Shown here: positions 7,537 through 16,100 of the stretch, piece by piece
How the letters are laid out: every line of letters begins with the position of its first letter
How positions within the stretch are numbered: position 1 is the stretch's first letter
Assembly (NCBI RefSeq): GCF_011617245.1
Contig: NZ_CP050152.1
Span: 2,470,503-2,534,502 of the forward strand
Reading direction: 5' to 3'
Length of the DNA: 64,000 bases
Origin: Brevibacterium atlanticum
Lineage (GTDB): Bacteria; Actinomycetota; Actinomycetes; Actinomycetales; Brevibacteriaceae
The notes under the pieces: generated by a model
The model's database searches: none
Seen by the model: the letters and a program-made list of their open reading frames with translations, nothing else
Told to the model about the DNA's origin: nothing
Position numbers and translations under genes: made by a program

Positions 7537-8979
7537 TCAGTCGAGGTAGTCGCGCAGCACCTGCGAACGAGACGGATGACGCAGCTTCGCCATCGTCTTC
7601 GATTCGATCTGACGGATGCGCTCACGCGTGACTCCGTAGACCTTGCCGATCTCGTCGAGAGTCTTCGGCTGACCGTCGTTGAGTCCGAAGCGCATAGAGA
7701 CCACGCCGGCCTCACGCTCGGAGAGCGTGTCGAGAACTGAGTGCAGCTGCTCCTGCAGCAGCGTGAAGCTCACCGAGTCCGAGGGGACGACCGCTTCGGA
7801 GTCCTCGATGAGGTCGCCGAACTCCGAATCGCCGTCCTCGCCCAGGGGCGTGTGGAGCGAAATGGGTTCACGACCGTACTTCTGGACCTCGACGACGCGT
7901 TCGGGCGTCATGTCGAGTTCCTTCGCGAGCTCTTCGGGAGTCGGTTCGCGACCGAGATCCTGCAGCATCTGGCGCTGCACGCGGGCGAGTTTGTTGATGA
8001 CCTCGACCATGTGCACGGGAATGCGGATGGTGCGGGCCTGGTCGGCCATGGCACGGGTGATGGCCTGACGGATCCACCACGTGGCGTAGGTCGAGAACTT
8101 GAAGCCCTTGGTGTAGTCGAACTTCTCGACGGCGCGGATGAGTCCGAGGTTGCCTTCCTGGATGAGGTCGAGGAAGAGCATGCCGCGGCCGGTGTAGCGC
8201 TTGGCCAGGGACACGACGAGGCGGAGGTTCGCCTCGAGCAGATGGTTCTTCGCGATCCGACCATCGTGGATGATCCACTTGTAGTCCATCGTCTCGCGCG
8301 GGTCCTTCACCTCACCGGAGTCGAGGAGGTGCTCGGCGTACATGCCGGCTTCGATCCGCTTCGCCAGGTCGACCTCTTCGGCTGCGTTGAGCAGTGCCAC
8401 CTTGCCGATCTGCTTGAGGTAGTCCTTGACCGGGTCGGCCGTCGCACCCGCGGAGACGACCTGCTGGGCGGGAGCGTCCTCCTCGTCGGCGTCGGAGACG
8501 ATGAATCCGCCGGCTTCGGCCACGGCGGCGTTCTTCTCCTTCTCCTCCGAGTTCTTCGTCTCGGTCGCCTCGGCGGGGCTCTCCTCGGTCGCCAGGGCGT
8601 CCGCGGTGGGCTCGACCTCCTCGGTGGTGTCGATCTCGTCGTCGGTCTTCTTCGCCTTGGTCGCCTTCTTCGCTTCCTTGGCAGCGGTCGCCTTCGAGGT
8701 CGTCGTGGTCGCCGACGTCGTCGCGGCAGGCTTCTCGGCAGTCGTCTTCTTCGCCGCCGTGGTCTTCTTGGCCGCAGCGGTCTCGGTCTTCGCGGCAGAC
8801 TTCGCCGTCGTCGACTTCGCGGCGGTCTTCTTGGTTCCGACAGAGCTCGACGTCTTCGTCGTCTTCTTCGCAGTGGACTTCGACGCCGCAGTGGTCTTGG
8901 ATCCACCGGTCGAGGTCTTGCCGGCCGTTCCCTCCGACTTCTCTGTCACCGTTGTGGATTCCTTATCGACTCTCGGCAC
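7537..8979 (-). CDS. rpoD: Primary RNA polymerase sigma factor (sigma-70, RpoD/SigA/HrdB)
   Basis: The housekeeping sigma factor. The GTG start at 8979 has AAAGGTGA four bases upstream; a longer in-frame reading exists but lacks such a site. The 480-residue protein has an N-terminal 180-residue region very rich in Ala, Lys, Thr and Glu (typical of actinobacterial HrdB/SigA), region 1.2 ([20 protein letters not shown]), region 2 ([20 protein letters not shown], then [19 protein letters not shown] and [20 protein letters not shown], which binds the -10), region 3 ([12 protein letters not shown]) and region 4 ([20 protein letters not shown], the -35 helix-turn-helix). It is monocistronic, convergent with the amidase gene. 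The N-terminal low-complexity part is encoded by GC-biased repeats but keeps the frame. Confidence 0.97.
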   Translation of the reverse strand: MPRVDKESTTVTEKSEGTAGKTSTGGSKTTAASKSTAKKTTKTSSSVGTKKTAAKSTTAKSAAKTETAAAKKTTAAKKTTAEKPAATTSATTTTSKATAAKEAKKATKAKKTDDEIDTTEEVEPTADALATEESPAEATETKNSEEKEKNAAVAEAGGFIVSDADEEDAPAQQVVSAGATADPVKDYLKQIGKVALLNAAEEVDLAKRIEAGMYAEHLLDSGEVKDPRETMDYKWIIHDGRIAKNHLLEANLRLVVSLAKRYTGRGMLFLDLIQEGNLGLIRAVEKFDYTKGFKFSTYATWWIRQAITRAMADQARTIRIPVHMVEVINKLARVQRQMLQDLGREPTPEELAKELDMTPERVVEVQKYGREPISLHTPLGEDGDSEFGDLIEDSEAVVPSDSVSFTLLQEQLHSVLDTLSEREAGVVSMRFGLNDGQPKTLDEIGKVYGVTRERIRQIESKTMAKLRHPSRSQVLRDYLD

Positions 8980-9159
8980 GTGTTCACCTTTCGCGAGCGT
9001 TGAAACTTCCCCATGCATTCGGACAGTACTAAGACCCAAGTCAAGTGGTCCGGCGTACGGTCCGGGGCGAACGCATAGCTCGCCCATCATGCAATGACTG
9101 GGTCAACGCCTCATTTTCGCACGTTATTCCCGGCATTGCGAATCGGCGATCCGAGCGAC

Positions 9160-10374
9160 TCAGAAGGAAGAAGGCTCGCTCTCCATCAGCCAGCGCGGCA
9201 GGAATCCCAACCGTACGGCACGCACGACGAGCTTCGCCAGTCCGTGTTCAGGATCGATGTCGGTCGCGGCCCGAGCGTAGCTGTCCGCCATCGTCGACCC
9301 GCCCAATGCCCATTCGAACCAGGCGATGACGGCATAGGTGTCGGCACGCACCCGGGGGTGGCACCGAGGCAGGTACTCCTTGAGGAAAGCGATGGTGAGC
9401 ATGACGTCGCGTGGGCGCGGGGCCCGCGCCGAGAGTCCGACGATCTCCTGCGCTGATTCGGCTCTGGCGCTGAACCGGCGGGAGCGATCGCACAGCTGTT
9501 CCCCGTCGAGACCGGCGACCAGAGCGGGCGGGAAGTCGGGATGGTCGAAGCTGAGGATCATCTCGAGCGCATCTCGTGACCACTTCTCGGCCAGGAGCAC
9601 GTCGATGGCCATCACGGTCGGCAGGTCGAGCATCGCCTGCAGGCGGGTCACGTCGATGGGTTCGTCGTCGGTACGGATCGCGTCCAAGCGCCCGAAGACG
9701 TCGGCGAGGATGACGAACGCTTCGTCCATGCCCATCCATTCGTCCGTGCGTCCGCGTCGACTGTGGGCGAAGGCTTCCGCCGTCATCGGGGCGATGACCA
9801 GCTCCTGTGGTGTCCCGACCGGATTCGATCCGGCCGCGATGAGTTCCGTGGCACACGGCGAGGTCGTCGCTGCGATGAGAGGCGTGGAGTCGTCTCCGTC
9901 ATCGTCGATGCGACCGAACTGCTTCTGGCTCACCCACCAGGCGCAGAGCGTGTCGATTCCCGCTGAGGCGAAGGACTGGGCGAGCTCGTCGATGGCGGCG
10001 CGGACGAGTCCCCGGTGGACGGCGGCGTCCTCGAGGTCGACCCCATCCGCGGCGGCCGCCTCGGCGATGGTCGGTTCATCGTCGTGGCCGGCCAGCGGGG
10101 TGATCGGCTGGTAGCCCTCGTCGTAGACGACGAGGAAGACCCCGGTGACCGCGCAGGCCCGACCGATGAGGTCGACGTAGCCGCTGCCGCCCCTGCGGAG
10201 GATGTCTGCGGCGGTCTCGAGGGTGAAGTCGACGCGCAGGGTCGTCGAGCTCGACTGCGAACCGTTGGTCTCGGTGCCGATGATCACGGCGACGAGGCTG
10301 TCGCGGGGGATGTAGCCCAACGTGTGGGGGATGATGCCGATGATGTCCTCTGGTGTTCGGGCCGGTGTCTCCAT
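9160..10374 (-). CDS. DUF4192 family protein
   Basis: A 404-residue protein of the actinobacterial DUF4192 family. The ATG at 10374 has AGAGGA nine bases upstream and gives the family N-terminus (TPEDIIGIIPHTLGYIPRDS), which is the diagnostic signature. The body is acidic and soluble, with no signal peptide or membrane segment; the C-terminal part (ADTYAVIAWFEWALGGSTMA to AVRLGFLPRWLM) looks helical, reminiscent of TPR-like repeats. The function of the family is unknown to me. It is divergent from the methyltransferase-fold gene with a 241-bp gap, and downstream lies the sigma-factor promoter region. Confidence 0.75.
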   Translation of the reverse strand: METPARTPEDIIGIIPHTLGYIPRDSLVAVIIGTETNGSQSSSTTLRVDFTLETAADILRRGGSGYVDLIGRACAVTGVFLVVYDEGYQPITPLAGHDDEPTIAEAAAADGVDLEDAAVHRGLVRAAIDELAQSFASAGIDTLCAWWVSQKQFGRIDDDGDDSTPLIAATTSPCATELIAAGSNPVGTPQELVIAPMTAEAFAHSRRGRTDEWMGMDEAFVILADVFGRLDAIRTDDEPIDVTRLQAMLDLPTVMAIDVLLAEKWSRDALEMILSFDHPDFPPALVAGLDGEQLCDRSRRFSARAESAQEIVGLSARAPRPRDVMLTIAFLKEYLPRCHPRVRADTYAVIAWFEWALGGSTMADSYARAATDIDPEHGLAKLVVRAVRLGFLPRWLMESEPSSF

Positions 10375-10501
10375 GATCGGGTGTCCTCTTCTGGTGTGCG
10401 TGGCCGTGTTCATTTCCGTGTGCGTGTGCGAGGCCGCAGCGCTGCGGTCTGGTCTCCACTCCAGCCGATGCGCCCTGGCGTGGAACAGATGCGCCTGCCA
10501 C

Positions 10502-10530
10502 CCTGTGGACAGAGGGTCTGCCTCCACAGG
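10502..10530. repeat. Inverted repeat in the divergent gap (CCTGTGGA / TCCACAGG)
   Basis: Eight-base arms at 10502-10509 and 10523-10530 with a loop that contains a smaller CAGA-GGG-TCTG pair. It lies midway between the DUF4192 start and the next gene and could be an operator. The arms resemble half of an actinobacterial DnaA box (TTGTCCACA) but with mismatches. Confidence 0.4.
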
Positions 10531-10580
10531 CGATCGGCGTCGAAGTCGGGAGTCTCGTCCCCACGTGGATTCGGGCCGAA

Positions 10581-10609
10581 TTGCCTCCTCGACGCGACTG
10601 GCATAGAAG
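10581..10609 (+). promoter_or_regulatory. Promoter with predicted leaderless start at 10616
   Basis: TTGCCT (10581-10586) and TAGAAG (10604-10609) are 17 bp apart, and the GTG start codon begins seven bases after the hexamer, at the expected transcription start. Confidence 0.5.
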
Positions 10610-10615
10610 TGAGGG

Positions 10616-11407
10616 GTGGCGAAGCGACGGATATACACAGCACCGGGCTCTCAAGTGGTCGACATCTCGACGGGGACGGCGCACCTGGAGAAGCTCGACG
10701 GGGAGGCCGATTCCTACGTCCTCCATGTCAACGGAGTCCCCTCGTCCTCGATCACGCTCAGCGATCCTGAGCGTCTCGACTTCGAATATCTCGACTGGAT
10801 GCGTCGGGTCATCGATGTCTCGCTGCCTCCGGGTTCGCTGCGAGCGGTGCACATCGGCGCGGCCGGATGTGCGCTGGCCCGCGCGCTCGACACTGCCCGA
10901 CCGGGGTCGAAGCAGACGGCCATCGATGTCGATGCGCTCCTGCTCGACTTCGCCCGGCAGTGGTTCGACCTACCCCGCTCCCCCGCCTTGTCTCTGCGGG
11001 CCGGCGACGGTGCCGTCGAGATCGGGAAGTTCCGGCCCGACAGCCTCGACGTCATCATCCGCGACGCCTTCGACCACGATTCGGTGCCGCCTGCACTGCA
11101 GACCGGAGTGTTCTTCGCCTCCTGCGCGTCCGCGCTCAAGGACTCCGGCCTCTATGTCGCCAACGTCCCCGACAGCGGCGACCATCGCATCCTCAAGTCC
11201 GACCTCGCCGCTATGTCTGAGCATTTCGTCCATCTGGCGGCGGCCACCGAACCGGCGATCCTCAAGGGACGTCGGCGCGGCAACGTCGTCGTGCTCGCCT
11301 CGAACACGCCCTTGGACACGGCCGGCCTCGATCGCAGTCTGCGCACCGCGGCGAGTTCCGCGACATTCCTGGCAGGCAACCGACTGCGGTCCCGCCTCGG
11401 GATGTGA
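10616..11407 (+). CDS. Spermidine synthase-like protein (Rossmann methyltransferase fold)
   Basis: A 263-residue protein related to the spermidine synthase/SpeE superfamily, the class often annotated in actinobacteria as a spermidine synthase-like methyltransferase. Visible features are the N-terminal beta region ending SSSITLSDPERLDFEYLDWM, the nucleotide-binding loop AVHIGAAGCALARAL (about 82-96), the acidic strand end TAIDVDALLLDFAR, and DVIIRDAFD (about 143-151), the position of the catalytic acidic patch. The glycine-rich GGGDG of true aminopropyltransferases is replaced by IGAAGCA, so polyamine synthesis should not be assumed. GTG start; single gene between DUF4192 and the helicase. The GAGG just before the start is too close to serve as a ribosome site, which agrees with a leaderless message. 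Confidence 0.7.
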   Translation: MAKRRIYTAPGSQVVDISTGTAHLEKLDGEADSYVLHVNGVPSSSITLSDPERLDFEYLDWMRRVIDVSLPPGSLRAVHIGAAGCALARALDTARPGSKQTAIDVDALLLDFARQWFDLPRSPALSLRAGDGAVEIGKFRPDSLDVIIRDAFDHDSVPPALQTGVFFASCASALKDSGLYVANVPDSGDHRILKSDLAAMSEHFVHLAAATEPAILKGRRRGNVVVLASNTPLDTAGLDRSLRTAASSATFLAGNRLRSRLGM

Positions 11408-11412
11408 GAGGC

Positions 11413-11452
11413 GAGATGGCACGGTGGGTCTGCAGGGTGAGACGGCACGGTG
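11413..11452 (+). repeat. Direct repeat GAGAYGGCACGGTG in the helR leader region
   Basis: Copies at 11413-11426 and 11439-11452 match at 13 of 14 positions with a 26-bp period, just after the upstream stop codon. Possible regulatory repeat or remains of a duplication; no function is evident. Confidence 0.4.
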
Positions 11453-11616
11453 CTGCCGTCGGTCTGCGGCTCCCACCTCTGCCGGACCCGTGCGCGCGGC
11501 CGCGCCAGCAGTGCTCTGTCGGCCGAATGTGAGAAACGCCCCGAACCGAAATGACGTCGTGACTACAGTCGCCGCCGAAAGTTCGGCATAATTGAATGCC
11601 GACCCAAGAAGGTGAG

Positions 11617-13848
11617 ATGACCGAAACTTCAGAAATTCGCGTCGAGCAGGCCAAGCTCGACGAGCTCTACGCCCGTCTCGATGTGCTGCGGGAGGAGACG
11701 ACAGCCCGCCTGGGAACCGTGAGGATCTCCGAAGTCGGAGGCAATCACCAGCATCGCACCGAACGCGATGCCTTCGCCACGCTGTACGAAGACCAGCTCG
11801 TCCGCCTCGACGGCGCCGAGGAGGGACTGTGCTTCGGCCGCCTCGACCTCACCGACGAGGACGACCCCACCTACATCGGTCGGATCGGTCTCACCGATGA
11901 GCAGCGTCAGCAGATCCTCATCGACTGGCGCGCCCCTGCCGCCGAACGCTTCTACCAGTCGACCGCGGCCAACCCCGACGGTGTCACTCGCCGCCGTCAC
12001 CTCGTCACCGCCAACCGGATGGTCACCGGCATCGAAGACGATGTGCTCGACATCGACGCCCTCGACGAGGACGAGAAGTCGAACCTCCAAGGCGAAGGCG
12101 CCCTGCTCGCCGCTCTCACCAGTCACCGCACCGGACGGATGGGTGACATCGTCGCCACCATCCAGTCCGAACAGGACGCGATCATCCGCCGGCCTCTCTC
12201 CGGCGTCCTCGTCGTCCAGGGAGGACCGGGAACCGGCAAGACTGCGGTCGCCCTGCACCGCGCGGCCTACCTCCTCTACCGGCACAGGGAACGGATCGCG
12301 AAATCCGGCGTCCTCCTCGTGGGACCGTCGACCGTGTTCCTCAAGTACATCGAGAAGGTCCTGCCCAGCCTCGGCGAGACCGGAGCCGTACTGCTCACGC
12401 CCGGCCAGCTCTATCCCGGACTCGACACGGATGCCGCCGACGCTCCCGCAGTCGCCGAGATCAAGGGACGCATCACCATGGCGACGGTGCTGAAGAACCA
12501 TGTCGCGAACTACGAGCGCGTACCCGAGCACGACGAAGAGCTGCGGGTCGGTTCCCACACCATCGTGCTGCGCCGGAAGGACGTCCGCGGAGCACGCGAT
12601 CGCGCCCGCCGCAGCGGGGATGCGCACAATGCCGCCCGCAACGGCTTCGTCACCGGTCTGCTCAAGATCCTTGCCGAGGACCTCGCCCACGAGATGGGCC
12701 TCGATGCGGCCGGCGAACGTCTGCCGGAGCTGCTCGAGGAGCTGCGTTCCTCCGTCGACGTCCGTCGCGCACTCAACCTCGCGTGGTTCCCGATCGGTCC
12801 CGCCGGTGCGCTGCGCGCACTGCTGGGCAAGCCGCACAAACTCGCATCTGCTGCGGGCCGACTGCTGAGCCCGGACGAACAGGCGACCCTGGTCGAGAAC
12901 GCCCGGGAGGACTTCACCGTCTCGGATGTGCCCCTGCTCGACGAGCTGGCCGAGTTGCTCGGATCCAACCCGCAGCCGACTCAGGCCAGAGACGATGCGG
13001 CCCGCGAATACGCCGAGGCCGTGGTCGATATGACCGAGACCGGCGGCATGGTCACCGCCGATATGCTCGCAGCCCGGTGGGAGGAGCAGGGTCCGTCGTC
13101 GACCCTGGCCGAGCGCGCACTCGAGGACCGTGAGTGGACGTACGGCCACCTCGTCGTCGACGAGGCGCAGGAACTCTCTCCCATGCAGTGGCGGGTGCTC
13201 TTCCGTCGAGTGCCGTCGAAGTCGGCCACCGTCGTCGGCGACCTCGCCCAGTCCTCGCAGGTCGACAATGCCCGGACGTGGAGTTCGATCCTCTCCGAGT
13301 TCGTCGGTGACCGGTTCGCCCTGCAGGTGCTCACGGTCTCCTACCGCACTCCGCAGTCGGTGATGGACCTGGCCAATCGGTACCTCCACCGGCATTTCCC
13401 GCAGCTCGAGCTCGTCGAATCGGTGCGGCAGGGCGGCGCAGATCCCCGTCTGGACACCTTCGCCGCCGAATCCGATATGCTCGGATCCCTCGCCGAGGCG
13501 GCCGCACAGGAAGTCGCGGAAGCCGCGGGTGGGAAGATCGCCGTCATCGCCGATGATGATCTCATCGACCCCATCGCCGAGGTGCTCGCCGACTTCGATT
13601 TCGGACGCTCGGTCACCGGGCTCGACCACCAGATCGCGCTCATCACCCCGCAGCAGGCCAAGGGACTCGAGTTCGACTCGGTCATCATCGTCGAGCCCGG
13701 GCGCATCGCGCCGGTCGGCAGCGGTGAGGGAATCGGCGGGCTCTACGTCGCCCTGACGAGGACGACGGAGCGGCTGCGCATCCTCGCCTCCGAGTCCACG
13801 GAACTCGCCGAACTCTTCGACACCGAGGCGATCCGCGAAGCCGGCTGA
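11617..13848 (+). CDS. helR: HelD/HelR-family helicase-like ATPase (RNA polymerase recycling)
   Basis: A 743-residue superfamily-1 (UvrD/Rep-like) motor protein of the HelD group, which pries RNA polymerase off DNA; HelR members in Streptomyces and Mycobacterium abscessus protect RNA polymerase from rifamycins. The ATG 11617 has AAGAAGG four bases upstream. Features: an N-terminal coiled coil (VEQAKLDELYARLDVLREET), the HelD-specific block ILIDWRAPAAERFYQST, Walker A GGPGTGKT (202-209, Lys208), Walker B VVDEAQELSP (DEAQ 515-518), motif III GDLAQSSQ, YRTPQSV, and the C-terminal QAKGLEFDSVII and LYVALTRTTERL. It lacks the extended nuclease or accessory domains of UvrD/RecB proteins. A 74-bp perfect palindrome begins at the base after its stop. 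Distinguishing HelR from HelD needs phylogeny. Confidence 0.88.
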   Translation: MTETSEIRVEQAKLDELYARLDVLREETTARLGTVRISEVGGNHQHRTERDAFATLYEDQLVRLDGAEEGLCFGRLDLTDEDDPTYIGRIGLTDEQRQQILIDWRAPAAERFYQSTAANPDGVTRRRHLVTANRMVTGIEDDVLDIDALDEDEKSNLQGEGALLAALTSHRTGRMGDIVATIQSEQDAIIRRPLSGVLVVQGGPGTGKTAVALHRAAYLLYRHRERIAKSGVLLVGPSTVFLKYIEKVLPSLGETGAVLLTPGQLYPGLDTDAADAPAVAEIKGRITMATVLKNHVANYERVPEHDEELRVGSHTIVLRRKDVRGARDRARRSGDAHNAARNGFVTGLLKILAEDLAHEMGLDAAGERLPELLEELRSSVDVRRALNLAWFPIGPAGALRALLGKPHKLASAAGRLLSPDEQATLVENAREDFTVSDVPLLDELAELLGSNPQPTQARDDAAREYAEAVVDMTETGGMVTADMLAARWEEQGPSSTLAERALEDREWTYGHLVVDEAQELSPMQWRVLFRRVPSKSATVVGDLAQSSQVDNARTWSSILSEFVGDRFALQVLTVSYRTPQSVMDLANRYLHRHFPQLELVESVRQGGADPRLDTFAAESDMLGSLAEAAAQEVAEAAGGKIAVIADDDLIDPIAEVLADFDFGRSVTGLDHQIALITPQQAKGLEFDSVIIVEPGRIAPVGSGEGIGGLYVALTRTTERLRILASESTELAELFDTEAIREAG

Positions 13849-13922
13849 CCCCTCTTACTACCTGACGGCGGCCCAGCAACCTCGCGCGAGGTTGCTGGGC
13901 CGCCGTCAGGTAGTAAGAGGGG
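13849..13922. repeat. 74-bp perfect palindrome directly after the helR stop
   Basis: Two 37-base arms with no spacer, starting CCCCTCTTACTACCTGACGG and centred on the GCGC between 13885 and 13886; every position pairs. It begins at the first base after the TGA codon. As RNA it would fold into a very long hairpin, so it would act as a terminator or 3' stabiliser; a second hairpin follows eight bases later. Its size and perfection suggest a mobile or family-type intergenic repeat rather than a simple terminator. Confidence 0.9.
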
Positions 13923-13930
13923 ATGTAAAA

Positions 13931-13971
13931 GGCCGCTTGGGTTCGGCTTCCCCTCCGAACCGCAAGCGGCC
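13931..13971. terminator. Nested hairpin terminator between helR and nrdR
   Basis: GGCCGCTTG (13931-13939) pairs with CAAGCGGCC (13963-13971) and GGTTCGG with CCGAACC inside. On the minus strand the stem is followed by TTTTACA, a good intrinsic terminator for nrdR; for the plus strand it backs up the palindrome. Confidence 0.75.
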
Positions 13972-14073
13972 GCACGCCGTAGCGCGCACTGTCAATACTA
14001 CACAACTATTCCTGCACAGACGTACTCGGAACGAAGATTTCTGAGAGGAATCCTGGGCATTCTCAGAAATCGT

Positions 14074-14571
14074 TCAGTCGGCGAAGTCTTCGGGCTGCGG
14101 CTCCCTCGTCCGGCCCGACTGCAGGAGCGCATCGGCACGCAGCGAATCGATCGCCGCTTCGAAGTCCTCGAGCGAGTCGAAGCCCTGGTAGACGCTGGCG
14201 AAGCGCAGGTACGCGACCTGGTCGAGTTCGCGCAGCGGCTCGAGGATCGACAGGCCCACCTCGTCGGCATCGATCTCGGCGATGCCCTTCGAGCGGATGT
14301 TCTCCTCGACCCGCTGCGCGAGCTTCGCGAGATCGTCGTCGCTGACCGGACGCCCCTGGCAGGCCTTGCGCACTCCCGACATGATCTTCTGCCGGGAGAA
14401 CTCCTCGGTCACGCCGGAGCGTTTGATCACCGACAGACTCGTGGCCTCCATGGTCGTGAAGCGGCGACCGCAGTGCCGGCACTGCCGACGTCTGCGGATC
14501 GCGGCGCCGTCTTCGCTGGTCCGCGAATCGACGACTCTGGAGTCGGACTCCCGGCAGAAGGGACAACGCAT
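14074..14571 (-). CDS. nrdR: Transcriptional repressor NrdR
   Basis: The ATP/dATP-sensing repressor of ribonucleotide reductase genes, 165 residues. The N-terminal zinc ribbon is complete ([17 protein letters not shown] with CPFC, then [18 protein letters not shown] with CRHC), followed by the ATP-cone ([20 protein letters not shown] and onward to about residue 140). The C-terminal tail is acidic. ATG start overlaps the hisD stop by one base (TAATG) and uses GAGGAG inside the hisD end as its ribosome site, so it is translationally coupled. It is the last gene before the terminator at 13931-13971. Its target nrd genes are not in this window. Confidence 0.97.
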   Translation of the reverse strand: MRCPFCRESDSRVVDSRTSEDGAAIRRRRQCRHCGRRFTTMEATSLSVIKRSGVTEEFSRQKIMSGVRKACQGRPVSDDDLAKLAQRVEENIRSKGIAEIDADEVGLSILEPLRELDQVAYLRFASVYQGFDSLEDFEAAIDSLRADALLQSGRTREPQPEDFAD

Positions 14572-15875
14572 TACTGCTCCTCGAATCTGATGTCGACTGC
14601 CCGGCCGTGCGCCGGGAGCTGTTCGCTCTGTGCCAGCGCACCGATGTGACCAGCGACCTCTGACAGGGCCTGACGACCGTAGTCGATGACCTGACTGACC
14701 TTGATGAATGAGTGCACGCCCAGGCCAGAACCGTGCGCGGCTGTGCCCATCGTGGGCAGCACGTGGTTCGACCCCGCGCAGTAGTCGCCGAGCGAGACGG
14801 GTGACCAGTCCCCGAGGAACACCGCTCCCCCGTTCGTGATCCGGCTCGCCACGGCCGCGGCATCGGCGGTGTGGACCTCGACATGCTCACCCGCGTAGCC
14901 GTTGACGACGGTGATTCCGGCATCGAGGTCGTCGACGAGGACGATGGCCGACTGCCGACCCGACAGGGCTGCGACGATGCGTTCGGAGTGCAGTGCCTCG
15001 GCTGCCTGCACCTCGATCTCGGACCGGACCCGATCGGCGAGCTCCGGGGAATCGGTCACGAGCACCGAGGCGGCGAGTTCGTCGTGTTCGGCCTGGCTGA
15101 TGAGGTCGGCGGCGACGAAACGCGGATTCGCCAGTCCGTCGGCGAGGATGATGATCTCCGTCGGACCGGCGACCGCGTCGATGCCGACCCGGGAGCGGAC
15201 GAGCGATTTGGCCGCGGCCACATACGCGTTGCCGGGACCGGTGATGAGATCGACGGGTGCGAGCTCCTCCGCGTCGTCGAAGCCGTAGGCCAATGCGCCG
15301 ATCGCCTGGGCACCGCCCATCGCCCAGACCTCATCGACACCGAGGATGCGAGCAGTGGCCAGCACCGTCGGGTGAGGCAGGCCATCGGACTGCGGTGGGC
15401 TGGCGATCGCCAGCGAGTGCGCTCCCGCAGTCTGCGCGGGAACGACGTTCATGATCACGGTGGAAGGATAGACGGCGAGTCCGCCGGGGACGTAGAGTCC
15501 GACCCGCTCGATCGGCAGGTGGCGGGTGGTGACGAAGGCACCCGAGGCCAGTTCGGTGCGCACGTCCGCGGGTCGCTGATCGGCAGCGACCTTCCGGGCA
15601 CGGTCGATGGATTCGACGAGAGCGGCCTTGACGGACGGGTCGAGTGCAGCCTCCGCTGTCTCGAGTGCGGATTCCGGGACACGCAGCGATGTGGGGCGCA
15701 CTCCGTCGAAGCGCTCGGTGAAGTCCTTGACCGCATCCGATCCGCGCGCGGCCACGGTCTCGAGCAGCTCGGCCACTCGCCGTTCGATGTCGGCGTGGGT
15801 TTCGGCCGCCCGAGGCAGTCGCTGGGCCAGGAATCGCTTGCTGAGGGTCTCACCACGGAAGTCCAGAATGTTCAC
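14571..15875 (-). CDS. hisD: Histidinol dehydrogenase
   Basis: Catalyses the last two steps of histidine synthesis, NAD-dependent oxidation of L-histidinol to L-histidine, with zinc. From GTG 15875 the product has 434 residues, the usual family length, beginning [18 protein letters not shown]. Conserved parts: [65 protein letters not shown] (Gln/His zinc ligands and catalytic region) and [27 protein letters not shown] hexamer ends seven bases before this GTG, so the message is probably leaderless. ATG 15884 and GTG 15881 in the same frame overlap that hexamer and are less likely. No other his genes are adjacent; nrdR follows with a one-base overlap. Confidence 0.95.
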   Translation of the reverse strand: MNILDFRGETLSKRFLAQRLPRAAETHADIERRVAELLETVAARGSDAVKDFTERFDGVRPTSLRVPESALETAEAALDPSVKAALVESIDRARKVAADQRPADVRTELASGAFVTTRHLPIERVGLYVPGGLAVYPSTVIMNVVPAQTAGAHSLAIASPPQSDGLPHPTVLATARILGVDEVWAMGGAQAIGALAYGFDDAEELAPVDLITGPGNAYVAAAKSLVRSRVGIDAVAGPTEIIILADGLANPRFVAADLISQAEHDELAASVLVTDSPELADRVRSEIEVQAAEALHSERIVAALSGRQSAIVLVDDLDAGITVVNGYAGEHVEVHTADAAAVASRITNGGAVFLGDWSPVSLGDYCAGSNHVLPTMGTAAHGSGLGVHSFIKVSQVIDYGRQALSEVAGHIGALAQSEQLPAHGRAVDIRFEEQ

Positions 15876-15882
15876 CCGCACC

Positions 15883-15888
15883 ATTCTA
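15883..15888 (-). promoter_or_regulatory. TAGAAT -10 element of hisD
   Basis: Good -10 hexamer on the minus strand ending seven bases before the GTG start of hisD; the -35 region is poor. Supports a leaderless hisD transcript. Confidence 0.45.
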
Positions 15889-15975
15889 GTCGCCGCGGCA
15901 ACGGGGCAGTCCCTCAGCCCGGAGTGCGGACCGACCGGAGTCGCTGCACCGGAACGACCGGCCGAACGGTACACC

Positions 15976-16019
15976 TTTCTCTGAACTGCTCACCGAAGAA
16001 CGTGAGTGGTTCAGAGAAA
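15976..16019. terminator. Long hairpin between dnaE and hisD
   Basis: Eighteen-base arms (15976-15993 and 16002-16019, TTTCTCTGAAC...) pair at 16 of 18 positions around an eight-base loop. It lies about 80-125 bp after the dnaE stop on the minus strand, upstream of the hisD promoter, and probably ends dnaE transcripts. No T-run follows. Confidence 0.5.
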
Positions 16020-16100
16020 GATGTGTTCAAACAGCCTGCGTGCCGCGCTGCCTGCGGTCATCCAGTCAAGCGGCGCTGGGCCGACCAGTCAGACGCTGGA

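Noticed and set aside
7741..9003. Plus-strand Leu/Arg/Gly-rich open frame opposite the sigma-factor gene
   Set aside because: Its repetitive part simply mirrors the Ala/Lys/Thr-rich N-terminus of the sigma factor on the other strand.
10502..10530. Possible DnaA boxes or replication-linked site
   Set aside because: Each arm has mismatches to TTGTCCACA, only two are present, and no A/T-rich unwinding region or dnaA/dnaN genes are nearby.
11408..11616. Rifamycin-associated element upstream of helR
   Set aside because: I looked for the known long inverted repeat in this gap and did not see it; only a direct repeat is present.
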